Below are positions 1-6,422 of a stretch of 13,895 nucleotides of DNA, piece by piece. The position numbers and the translations under genes are program-made. Source of the stretch: an uncultured Bacilli bacterium (GTDB lineage Bacteria; Bacillota_I; Bacilli_A; RF39; UBA660); assembly GCA_947632255.1 (NCBI GenBank), contig CANROL010000013.1, positions 1-13,895 on the forward strand, in the 5' to 3' direction. Numbering within the stretch: the stretch's first letter is position 1; the number at the start of each line of letters is the position of its first letter. The notes beneath the pieces are model-generated. The model searched no databases. It was not told the DNA's origin and saw only the letters and a list, made by a program, of their open reading frames with translations.

Positions 1-11
1 ACAAATTTCAT
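1..11 (-). CDS. Surface protein, 5' end only (paralogue of the 521-aa protein)
   Basis: Only the start codon and the next few bases are in the window. The minus strand reads ATG AAA TTT GT, giving M-K-F-V, the same opening as the complete surface protein at 6423-7988 (MKFVTLKTLD). The upstream 90 bases are also homologous to the leader of that gene: Shine-Dalgarno, small upstream ORF, poly-G tract and start-codon hairpin. I infer a paralogous, membrane-anchored surface protein continuing off the left edge. The start codon overlaps the TGA of the upstream ORF as ATGA, which suggests translational coupling. Its domains cannot be seen here. Confidence 0.7.
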
Positions 12-85
12 ATATTAACCACCTCGGTTAATATATTGGTATTTATTGTATTAAATACCCCCCCCCAGACGTAAATTTGTTCCAT
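8..85 (-). CDS. Leader uORF through a 9-G tract, stop overlaps the next ATG
   Basis: A 25-codon ORF preceded by Shine-Dalgarno AGGAGAG (complement of 92-98) with a 6-base spacer. The peptide begins MEQIYVWGGVFNTINTN and ends ILTEVVNI. It reads through nine consecutive G and stops at TGA (10-8), which overlaps the ATG at 11-9. The second cassette at 7985-8059 encodes a similar peptide (MEQI, a Gly run, V-N-x-I-N, ILT, VVNI) although the two differ by three bases in length, so the reading frame is preserved. Losing one G gives TAA at 45-43; gaining one gives TAA at 53-51. Both stops lie before the hairpin that covers the downstream ribosome site. The likely role is to couple translation of the surface gene to the length of the G tract. 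No experimental parallel is claimed. Confidence 0.65.
   Translation of the reverse strand: MEQIYVWGGVFNTINTNILTEVVNI
10..36 (-). promoter_or_regulatory. Perfect hairpin hiding the RBS of the truncated surface gene
   Basis: Arms at 10-20 and 26-36 are an exact 11-bp inverted repeat (ATATATTAACC / GGTTAATATAT) with a 5-base loop. On the minus-strand mRNA the loop and right arm hold GAGGTGG, the Shine-Dalgarno of the surface gene, and the helix runs into the first two bases of its AUG. A ribosome finishing the upstream ORF would open it. A matching 10-bp hairpin with the same arms but a different 10-base loop sits at 7987-8016. Confidence 0.7.
58..66 (-). repeat. Poly-G tract (9 G), phase-variation candidate
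   Basis: Nine C on the plus strand are nine G in the mRNA of the leader ORF. Such a G run stands out in very AT-rich DNA. It lies inside the translated uORF, so slippage by one base changes whether the ORF reaches the surface-gene start. The companion tract at 8032-8042 has eleven G; both lengths give the same open frame. Confidence 0.8.
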
Positions 86-109
86 TTTTATCTCTCCTAT
101 CATATTTAA

Positions 110-138
110 ATTATATAATATTTTTAAATACTAATCAA
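110..138 (-). promoter_or_regulatory. Sigma-A-type promoter for leader ORF and truncated surface gene
   Basis: On the minus strand, -35 TTGATT (138-133) and -10 TATAAT (115-110) are separated by 17 bases. Predicted transcription starts around 103, just ahead of the Shine-Dalgarno AGGAGAG of the uORF. The -35 starts a few bases beyond the stop codon of the lipoprotein gene, so the surface gene can be transcribed on its own. The second cassette does not share this promoter sequence. Confidence 0.65.
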
Positions 139-141
139 GCC

Positions 142-1005
142 CTAACTTAAAGCAGTATTTCTTATATCTTCAATAAAATTATGCATAATAGTTAAATAAT
201 CTTCATTTGAAGCTACTTCTTCATCACTTAAAGTATACATCATTTTTACATTAATAATATTAGCATTATAATTATCTTTTAAATCTTTAATTAAATCACT
301 TTCTGTATCTGTATCACATAAATATATATCTTTATATTTATCTAATTTAAAATTACTTTTAATAGAAGTCTCTTGACTACTATTATCACTAAGAACAATA
401 ACATTAAACCCATAATTTTCTAAATATTTAAGTTTATTAGAAGAAGCAATAATATTTAAATTACCATTTGTTTTAGCCATATTAGCAATATTTCTTAAAT
501 CAGCATCCATAAAAGATAATTTTTCTTCTAATTCTTCATATTTCTTATCTATATTATCTTTAACTATTTTACTAGTTACATAATCTTTTAAATTATTCTT
601 AATATTTTTAGCTAACATTAAATAATTATTCGGGGAAAGCCACAACTCCTCTATACTATTTTCATAATTTAAACCATAAGAAACATCTATTAAAAGTAAA
701 TTAGCATTATTATTTAAAAAATCTCTTGCTAATTCTTTTTCTTTAGTTAAACCATTATAAACAAATAAAGCACTTTTTTGATATTCTTCTTTTTGTTTAT
801 TAGTTAAAACATAATTATTAACATCAGCCCCAGTAGGATATATACTACTAATACTTTTTTCTGTTCCATATAAATAATTAGTTAAATAATAAATTGGATA
901 TATACTTGTATATACTTTATCATTAGATAACTCATCTTTTGAAAAACAACCACTTAAACTAAATACTAAAATAAATAATATTAAAATACTAAATACTTTT
1001 TTCAA
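142..1005 (-). CDS. ZnuA-like (SBP_bac_9) lipoprotein lacking the metal-binding histidines
   Basis: A 287-aa secreted lipoprotein: positively charged start, hydrophobic core, and lipobox LSGC with the lipidated Cys at 20. The body resembles metal ABC transporter binding proteins of the ZnuA/adhesin type: TSIYPIYYLTNYLYG at 33-47, IYPTGADVNNYVLT at 55-68, LWLSPNNYLMLAKNI at 121-135, and an EDYLTIMHNFIEDI ending near 268-281. In the family, His residues at the second, third and later (YGF, about 190-200) motifs bind Zn or Mn. Here those sites carry Asn, Glu/Leu and Ser, and the only His is at 275. It may have lost metal binding or changed ligand. No permease or ATPase gene is nearby. The start is TTG (1005-1003), chosen because AAAGGTGA lies just upstream and no ATG precedes the signal peptide. 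The stop is TAG. Confidence 0.75.
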   Translation of the reverse strand: MKKVFSILILFILVFSLSGCFSKDELSNDKVYTSIYPIYYLTNYLYGTEKSISSIYPTGADVNNYVLTNKQKEEYQKSALFVYNGLTKEKELARDFLNNNANLLLIDVSYGLNYENSIEELWLSPNNYLMLAKNIKNNLKDYVTSKIVKDNIDKKYEELEEKLSFMDADLRNIANMAKTNGNLNIIASSNKLKYLENYGFNVIVLSDNSSQETSIKSNFKLDKYKDIYLCDTDTESDLIKDLKDNYNANIINVKMMYTLSDEEVASNEDYLTIMHNFIEDIRNTALS

Positions 1006-1028
1006 CTTAAATCACCTTTAGTATTATT

Positions 1029-1057
1029 ATTGTAAAATATTTTTCTAAATAAAGCAA
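1029..1057 (-). promoter_or_regulatory. Promoter of the ZnuA-like lipoprotein gene
   Basis: Minus-strand -35 TTGCTT (1057-1052), a 17-base spacer and -10 TACAAT (1034-1029) are followed by Shine-Dalgarno AAAGGTGA and the TTG start. It lies back to back with the promoter of the helicase gene in a 151-base divergent intergenic region. Both genes use the near-identical ribosome site TAAAGGTGATT. Confidence 0.6.
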
Positions 1058-1077
1058 CTAATTTTTAATATTTTATC

Positions 1078-1106
1078 TTGCTATTAAATAATAATTTTAT
1101 TAAAAT
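1078..1106 (+). promoter_or_regulatory. Promoter of the UvrD-like helicase gene
   Basis: -35 TTGCTA (1078-1083), a 17-base spacer and -10 TAAAAT (1101-1106). The predicted start is near 1113, giving a leader of about 44 bases that ends in Shine-Dalgarno AAAGGTGAT (1143-1151) ahead of the ATG at 1157. In such AT-rich DNA the -10 match alone is weak; the paired -35 at ideal spacing is the main support. Confidence 0.5.
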
Positions 1107-1156
1107 AAATATAGTTTAAGTATTATTTATCTTTAAATATTTAAAGGTGATTATAC

Positions 1157-2611
1157 ATGAATTCTAAAATTAAATTAACTATCTTAGGCCATACTTTAGA
1201 TAAAGAACAAACTAAAGCTGCCCTAACTAATAAAGTAAATACGCTTATTATCGCGGGTGCTGGTTCAGGTAAAAGCTTAACTATGGTTGGTAAAATTAAA
1301 TATTTAGTTAAATATCAAAATATTAAATTAGATGAAATATTATGTCTTACTTTTACTAATGAAGCCTCAAAAAGCTTAGAATTAAAAATAAAACAAGAAT
1401 TAAATTTAGATTATAAAGTATATACTTTTCATAAATTAGCTTTAGAAATAATAAAAAACAATAATCTTAATTATATTATTGCTCCAAGTGATTTACTTAA
1501 ATACTTAATTGATGAAATATTTTCATCATTAATTAATAAAGATTATTTTAAACATTTATTTTTTAATCAAAATTATGAAAATAGTTATTATTTTGAAAAT
1601 TATAAAAAAATTATTCATCGTTTTATTAGTTTATATATAGCTAATTTTTATGATACTAAATATTTTAATAATATTATTAAAAAAGCATCTAAAAAAGATT
1701 TAAATTATCTTTTAATAATTAAAAAAATATATGATATGTATATCTTAGAAAAACAAAGTCAAGGTTTAATAGATTTTGATGATATGATTTATATAGCTAC
1801 TAAATTAGTTAAAGAAAATAATTTTAATTATAATTATAAATATATAATTATTGATGAATATCAAGATACTAGTACCGTAAGAGAAAATTTAGTAAAAGAA
1901 ATTAAAAATAAAACTAAAGCTTTACTTACTGTTGTTGGGGATGATTTTCAATCTATATATCGTTTTTCTGGTTGTAATTTAAATAATTTTCTAAATTTTA
2001 CTAAACATTTTTATCCTACTAAAAAATTATATTTAAAAAATACTTATCGTAATAGTCAAGAATTAATTCATGTCGCTGGTTCTTTTATCATGCAAAATAA
2101 AAACCAAATTTATAAAAAATTAAAATCTTCTAAATCTCTTTCTAAACCCCTTATTATTTTATATTATCATGATATCTCTAAAGATTTTATTAAAGCTTTA
2201 AAATTAATTAATAGTCCTAAATTATTAATATTAGGAAGAAATAATAATGATATTTATCATGTAATTGATTCTAAATTTATTAATAATAATTTAATTACTT
2301 ATGATAATAATTATATTTATTATAAAACTATTCATAAAGCTAAAGGTTTAGAAGAAGATAATGTTTTAATAATTAATTTAACTAATAATATTAATTCTCT
2401 ACCAACTAAAATTAAAGACGAACATATCTTAAAATATGTTTTATTAACTAAAGATATATATCCTTATGAAGAAGAAAGACGTTTATTTTATGTTGCTTTA
2501 ACTAGAACTAAAAATTATTGTTATTTATTTGTTAATAAAAATAACCCTTCTATTTTTATAAAAGAGTTATTAAATAAATATTCTAAATATATAGATATTA
2601 TTAATTTATAA
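1157..2611 (+). CDS. Compact UvrD/Rep/HelD-family superfamily I DNA helicase
   Basis: A 484-aa ATP-dependent 3'-5' DNA helicase of superfamily 1A. All core motifs are present: Q-motif LDKEQ (14-18), Walker A AGAGSGKS (33-40), motif Ia LTFTNEAS (64-71), motif II IIDEYQDTS (231-239), motif III VVGDDFQSIYRF (259-270), motif IV NTYRN (295-299), motif V TIHKAKGLEED (391-401) and motif VI RRLFYVALTRTK (441-452). The protein is much shorter than PcrA/UvrD (roughly 700 aa), mostly through small inserted subdomains between motifs IV and V and the absence of a C-terminal extension. The AGAGSGKSLTMVGKIKYL stretch recalls helicase IV (HelD). It probably works in repair or restart of damaged DNA; the exact role is unknown. 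It is transcribed alone, divergent from the lipoprotein gene, and its stop overlaps the thiI stop by six bases on the opposite strand. Confidence 0.85.
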   Translation: MNSKIKLTILGHTLDKEQTKAALTNKVNTLIIAGAGSGKSLTMVGKIKYLVKYQNIKLDEILCLTFTNEASKSLELKIKQELNLDYKVYTFHKLALEIIKNNNLNYIIAPSDLLKYLIDEIFSSLINKDYFKHLFFNQNYENSYYFENYKKIIHRFISLYIANFYDTKYFNNIIKKASKKDLNYLLIIKKIYDMYILEKQSQGLIDFDDMIYIATKLVKENNFNYNYKYIIIDEYQDTSTVRENLVKEIKNKTKALLTVVGDDFQSIYRFSGCNLNNFLNFTKHFYPTKKLYLKNTYRNSQELIHVAGSFIMQNKNQIYKKLKSSKSLSKPLIILYYHDISKDFIKALKLINSPKLLILGRNNNDIYHVIDSKFINNNLITYDNNYIYYKTIHKAKGLEEDNVLIINLTNNINSLPTKIKDEHILKYVLLTKDIYPYEEERRLFYVALTRTKNYCYLFVNKNNPSIFIKELLNKYSKYIDIINL

Positions 2612-3787
2612 TAAATCACTATATTCATTTTTATCTTCATTACTAATTTTTATAATTTCATGATTTTTAATTGCTTGATAAATTAATTCTTCATAAGGAA
2701 TTAATTTTTCATATTCGGCGCATTTATTTTTATCAGGATTAATGACAGGATGTTTAGGAACAAAGATCGTACAACAATCTTCATAAGGTAAAATACTAGT
2801 TTCATAAGTATCTATTTTTTTAGCTAGATCTATAATATCTAATTTATCAAAACAAGCAAGAGGTCTAATTACAGGTATTTTTACAACTTCATTAATAGCC
2901 ATCATACTAGTTAGAGTTTGACTAGCTACTTGTCCAATAGACTCCCCATTTACTATTACTTTACAATTACGATTATGGGCGATAATTGCACTTATGCGAT
3001 ACATCATTCTTCGCATTATGGTAATTAAATATTCATGAGGAATATTTTTATATATAGCTTCTTGTATTTCAGTAAAATTAATAACATGTAAATTAATTTC
3101 ATTATTATATAAAGCTAATTTTTGAGCTAAAGTCTTAACTTTATCTTTTGCTTCTCTACTTGTATGAGGTGGACTCTCAAAATATATAGCTTCTAACTTA
3201 ACCCCTCTTTTAATGGTAAGAAAACCCGCGACAGGGGAATCTATTCCCCCACTTAACATAAGAAGACCTTTGCCTAAAGTTCCAACTGGATATCCTCCTA
3301 AACCTTTAATAGCCTCAAAATAAACTAATATATTATTTAAACGATATTCTACATTAATTAATAAATCTGGATTATGAACATCTACTTTTATATTAGGTAT
3401 ATTTTTTAAGATTAAAGCTCCTAAATCTCTACTTAATTCTATACTAGTTTTAGGTATCTTTTTATTACTTCGTTTACTTTCTACTTTAAAAGTTTTAAAT
3501 TCTTTTTCTTTTAATAATTCTAAAATATAAGTATTTAAATCTTCTTTATTATCTATAATATAAGCTATATTAAATTCATGTATCCCAAATACATTTTTAA
3601 CTCTATCTATTACTTTATTAATATCACTATTAGTATAAATAAACATTCTACCTAAATCATAAACAATATTAACATCTAAATCTTTTAATATATTTAAAAG
3701 ATTATCTTTTAACTTAGTTAAAAAGAAATTAATATTATCTTTTTTAGTTGATAATTCCCCATATTTAATTAAGATAACTTTTTCCAT
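2606..3787 (-). CDS. thiI: tRNA 4-thiouridine sulfurtransferase ThiI, short form
   Basis: ThiI adenylates uridine 8 of tRNA and inserts sulfur delivered by a cysteine desulfurase; in some bacteria it also feeds thiamine thiazole synthesis. The protein shows the N-terminal ferredoxin-like/THUMP region (IKYGELSTKK at the start, ESKRSNKKIPKTS and KVDVHNPDLLINVE further on), then the PP-loop ATPase motif LSGGIDSPVAGF and the sulfur-handling region PYEDCCTIFVPKHPV. There is no C-terminal rhodanese domain, as in Bacillus-type ThiI of about 400 aa. I start at ATG 3787 (393 aa), where MEKVILIKYGE matches the family start and GGTGAT (3797-3792) serves as ribosome site. The ATG at 3802 lies just downstream of a promoter -10 and lacks a site. 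The stop overlaps the convergent helicase stop. No desulfurase gene is in the window. Confidence 0.93.
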   Translation of the reverse strand: MEKVILIKYGELSTKKDNINFFLTKLKDNLLNILKDLDVNIVYDLGRMFIYTNSDINKVIDRVKNVFGIHEFNIAYIIDNKEDLNTYILELLKEKEFKTFKVESKRSNKKIPKTSIELSRDLGALILKNIPNIKVDVHNPDLLINVEYRLNNILVYFEAIKGLGGYPVGTLGKGLLMLSGGIDSPVAGFLTIKRGVKLEAIYFESPPHTSREAKDKVKTLAQKLALYNNEINLHVINFTEIQEAIYKNIPHEYLITIMRRMMYRISAIIAHNRNCKVIVNGESIGQVASQTLTSMMAINEVVKIPVIRPLACFDKLDIIDLAKKIDTYETSILPYEDCCTIFVPKHPVINPDKNKCAEYEKLIPYEELIYQAIKNHEIIKISNEDKNEYSDLL

Positions 3788-3802
3788 ATAAATCACCAGC
3801 AT

Positions 3803-3831
3803 ATTATACTAAATAAACTTTTTTTTGTAAA
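3803..3831 (-). promoter_or_regulatory. Promoter of thiI
   Basis: Minus-strand -35 TTTACA (3831-3826), a 17-base spacer and a consensus -10 TATAAT (3808-3803). The predicted start, near 3796, would leave only about nine bases before the ATG at 3787, so the mRNA would be nearly leaderless. Alternatively, thiI is read through from the upstream DUF2207 gene, since no convincing terminator hairpin separates them. Confidence 0.5.
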
Positions 3832-3838
3832 GAAACTT

Positions 3839-5722
3839 TTAACCAAAACGGCCACCGCCGCCTCCTCCACCAAAGCCACCGCCTGATGAGAAGCCGCCTC
3901 CGCCTCCTCCACCACTGGAAAATGATGAATGACTATTATCATAAGTAGCTCGACTTTGATAAGCACTAGATATCGCATTAGATATACTACTACTAATGGT
4001 ATCACCTAAATTAATATAATAAAAACTTGGATAATAATCATAATTAAAGGCTTCTACTTCTTTTATTTTAACATTCATAGCTTTCTCAACTTTTTTAGCT
4101 AAACCAAATACAGTTGCATAAACTAAATATCTTTCCCATAATACTATTTCTGGTAATTCTTTTAATTCAAAAGCACCAAAATCATCTAAAAAGTTTTTAA
4201 AAGCTTTCCATCTGGTATAATGATCAGCCCCTCGTTGCGTCTTTTTATGTAAAAAACAAGTAAAAATGAGAAATCCAATTGCTAAAGGACTTAATAAAGA
4301 AATTAAGAAATAATCAGCTCCAACTGCAGTAGCATATGTCCAAAAAAAGAATGTTACCAAAAATACTAAAACTGCAATGATAATTGGTTTCCCTGTTTTT
4401 TCATAAAACTTTTCTTCTTTACTAACCTTTAATACTTCATTTTTCCAATCTGTATAACTATTAACAAATGTTGTACATGTCTTAGTACCTTTAGCATAAT
4501 TTTTTAATTGTTTAGTTGTAAAACTCTTTACCCCATCCTCATCAGTCTTACCTACTTTATCAAATAAAAACTTAATTAATAAATCTTCACATTCATTAAT
4601 ATTATCACTATTATCTAAAATAAATTTATATTCTTTATCTTTATTATCTAAAATTTGTTCTACTTTAATATTTTTCTTATATATTAAATTCATAATTGAT
4701 GCACTCATCGCATTAGGACTAATTTTTCTATTCATTAAATAATCTATTACTTCAACATTATATTCATCAATAAATTCTCTATTATATTTACTATAATAAT
4801 CACTTTTAGGACTCTTACCATATTTATAATAAAAATATATACCTAATAAAATAATTCCTAAAGTTAAACTAATAGAACCATATTTAGCAATATTATATTG
4901 TTTCTTTAATTTCTTTCTTAATTGATTAGCTTCATTAGCTCTTTCTTCTTCTACTTCTAATATTCCCTCTAAAGCATCAACATAACTTTGTTTTTCTACT
5001 TCACTATTATTTAATAAGTTTTTATCAAAAGTAGTTCTAATATCAACACTTTCCCCCTTTAATACTTCATTAATATTAGCATATATAGTTTTATTATCTT
5101 CTTTAGTAATATTTCCTGTTAAATTACCATGAGCCCATATTTTAAAATTAGAACTATCATCTATATTTGGTAAATGTAACTTTATTTGAATATTTTCTAA
5201 ATCAACTTCAAAACCACTTGGGACAAATGTCCAATATACCTCGGCAATATCATTATGTAATACTGCAACATCTTTAATAGTATATTTTAAATAAAAAGCT
5301 ACTTTTCTATTATTAGTATAATAATATATTCGATAACGATATCCATTACTTATATTAACTTTAGTATATTTATTAGATTCCCCATTTAAAGCAAAATTAA
5401 CTAAATTAAAACTATCTGTAAAATTATTAAAACTATCAAAACTTATATTATTTATAGGAAATGCTGTTACTTGAAAATCTGTTATATCAGTAGCATTATA
5501 TAAATAATTATTACTAAAATCACTTCCTGTTAAATTATAATTTTTATATTCTAAATCTCTTTCATACCAATTAAAAGTTCCATCTACCCCAATTAATTCA
5601 TTAACTTCCATATCCCCATTTTCTTTAATATAAGCATCTATTAAAAAATCTGTTATTTTAACATCCGCCGCATATACTTTAATTGGTATTAATATTAATA
5701 ATAAAAATATTATTTTTTTCAT
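3839..5722 (-). CDS. DUF2207-family membrane protein with Gly-rich tail
   Basis: A 627-aa membrane protein of unknown function. It has a signal peptide (1-19, ending KVYAA), an extracellular DUF2207-type beta-rich domain (about 20-235, with the VYWTFVPSGFEVDLENIQI stretch typical of the family), a charged coiled region (250-277), a transmembrane helix at 282-299, a cytoplasmic segment, a helical pair at 446-465 and 469-490, the conserved WERYLVYATVFGLAKKVEKAM block (529-549) and a C-terminal Gly/Ser-rich tail (603-627). A Gly-rich tail and pairing with LemA are both common in this family. The gene lies just downstream of lemA on the same strand with Shine-Dalgarno GAGGTGG (5732-5726). The tail codons make a local GC-rich spot at 3845-3915, explained by glycine codons rather than transfer. 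Confidence 0.88.
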   Translation of the reverse strand: MKKIIFLLLILIPIKVYAADVKITDFLIDAYIKENGDMEVNELIGVDGTFNWYERDLEYKNYNLTGSDFSNNYLYNATDITDFQVTAFPINNISFDSFNNFTDSFNLVNFALNGESNKYTKVNISNGYRYRIYYYTNNRKVAFYLKYTIKDVAVLHNDIAEVYWTFVPSGFEVDLENIQIKLHLPNIDDSSNFKIWAHGNLTGNITKEDNKTIYANINEVLKGESVDIRTTFDKNLLNNSEVEKQSYVDALEGILEVEEERANEANQLRKKLKKQYNIAKYGSISLTLGIILLGIYFYYKYGKSPKSDYYSKYNREFIDEYNVEVIDYLMNRKISPNAMSASIMNLIYKKNIKVEQILDNKDKEYKFILDNSDNINECEDLLIKFLFDKVGKTDEDGVKSFTTKQLKNYAKGTKTCTTFVNSYTDWKNEVLKVSKEEKFYEKTGKPIIIAVLVFLVTFFFWTYATAVGADYFLISLLSPLAIGFLIFTCFLHKKTQRGADHYTRWKAFKNFLDDFGAFELKELPEIVLWERYLVYATVFGLAKKVEKAMNVKIKEVEAFNYDYYPSFYYINLGDTISSSISNAISSAYQSRATYDNSHSSFSSGGGGGGGFSSGGGFGGGGGGGRFG

Positions 5723-5732
5723 CTTCCACCTC

Positions 5733-5760
5733 TTAAAAAAGACTTAACTAAGTAAGTCTT
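5733..5760 (-). terminator. Hairpin with U-run between lemA and the DUF2207 gene
   Basis: An 8-bp perfect stem (5739-5746 with 5753-5760, AAGACTTA / TAAGTCTT) and a 6-base loop are followed on the minus strand by a run of six T. It starts at the lemA stop codon and ends just before the DUF2207 Shine-Dalgarno. It reads as a partial terminator or processing stem that would lower expression of the second gene relative to lemA. Confidence 0.5.
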
Positions 5761-6304
5761 AAAATTTAACTTCAACGTTCTTTCTTTCTTCTTCTTGAGC
5801 TTCAAAGAAAGGCGCTTTTTCAAACTTAAATAAACTAGCAATAATATTGGAAGGTACCATTTGTACTTTATTATTATATTGCATAACAATATCATTATAG
5901 AATTGTCTAGCAACCGCAATCTTATTTTCTGTTTCTTCAAGTCCACTTTGTAGTTCTAAAAAATTAGTATTAGCTTTTAAATCAGGATAACTTTCTGTTA
6001 AAGCAAATAATTTACTAATTGCTTGAGTAAGTTCCCCATCAGCTTTCATTTTATCTTCAGGTAAACTAGCACTTAAATAAGTATTACGAGCTTTAACAAC
6101 ATCTTCTAAAGTACCTTTTTCATGTTTAGCATAACCCTTTACAGTTTCTACTAAATTAGGAATTAAATCGAATCTTCTTTTTAATTGAACATCAATTTGA
6201 CTCCAAGCATCTTTAACTCTATTTCTAAGTGTTATTAAACTATTATAAGTTGCTACAACCCAAAGAATAATTAAAACTACTATTCCTAATATAATCCACC
6301 ACAT
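5759..6304 (-). CDS. lemA: LemA family membrane protein
   Basis: A 181-aa protein with an N-terminal membrane helix (WWIILGIVVLIILWVVATYN, residues 2-21) followed by the family signature: RNRVKDAWSQIDVQLKRR, DLIPNLVETVKGYAKHE, and helical segments ending AVARQFYNDIVMQYN and FEKAPFFEAQEEER. Length and layout match LemA. The C-terminal part should form a four-helix bundle; its cellular role is not settled. It has a strong Shine-Dalgarno AGGAGGA (6317-6311), six bases before the ATG. It is first in a two-gene unit with the DUF2207 protein, a recurrent partnership suggesting a shared envelope function. A hairpin at its stop may reduce read-through. Confidence 0.93.
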   Translation of the reverse strand: MWWIILGIVVLIILWVVATYNSLITLRNRVKDAWSQIDVQLKRRFDLIPNLVETVKGYAKHEKGTLEDVVKARNTYLSASLPEDKMKADGELTQAISKLFALTESYPDLKANTNFLELQSGLEETENKIAVARQFYNDIVMQYNNKVQMVPSNIIASLFKFEKAPFFEAQEEERKNVEVKF

Positions 6305-6325
6305 ATAACATCCTCCTATATAAAT

Positions 6326-6354
6326 ATATTAGCATAAATAATTTATTATCTCAA
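6326..6354 (-). promoter_or_regulatory. Promoter of the lemA operon, extended -10
   Basis: Minus-strand -35 TTGAGA (6354-6349), a 17-base spacer and -10 TAATAT (6331-6326), preceded by TGC, which makes an extended -10. The predicted start is near 6319, just ahead of AGGAGGA. It lies downstream of the terminator of the preceding surface-protein gene, so lemA is probably transcribed separately. Confidence 0.65.
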
Positions 6355-6390
6355 TAATTATTATCTAATTTTATTTAATTTGACATTATT

Positions 6391-6414
6391 AAAAGAGAGT
6401 GAATTAATCACTCT
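6391..6414 (-). terminator. Terminator of the 521-aa surface protein gene
   Basis: A 7-bp stem (AGAGTGA at 6396-6402 with TCACTCT at 6408-6414) with loop ATTAA is followed on the minus strand by C and TTTT. It begins nine bases after the TAA stop. The U-run is short, so termination may be partial. Confidence 0.6.
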
Positions 6415-6422
6415 TTAACTTA

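Noticed and set aside
58..66. The poly-G tracts as assembly or sequencing artefacts
   Set aside because: Length errors are possible in such runs, but both tracts independently give an open uORF ending in ATGA, which random length errors would not be expected to produce in both copies.
3845..3915. GC-rich spot at the end of the DUF2207 gene as a possible second variable region
   Set aside because: The G+C comes from consecutive glycine codons in a Gly/Ser-rich tail that is usual for DUF2207 proteins; no NNC pattern or lectin motif.
3793..4005. A 70-aa minus-strand open frame rich in Ala/Val/Glu
   Set aside because: It is an alternate-frame reading of the Gly-rich tail of the DUF2207 protein and runs into the thiI start region.
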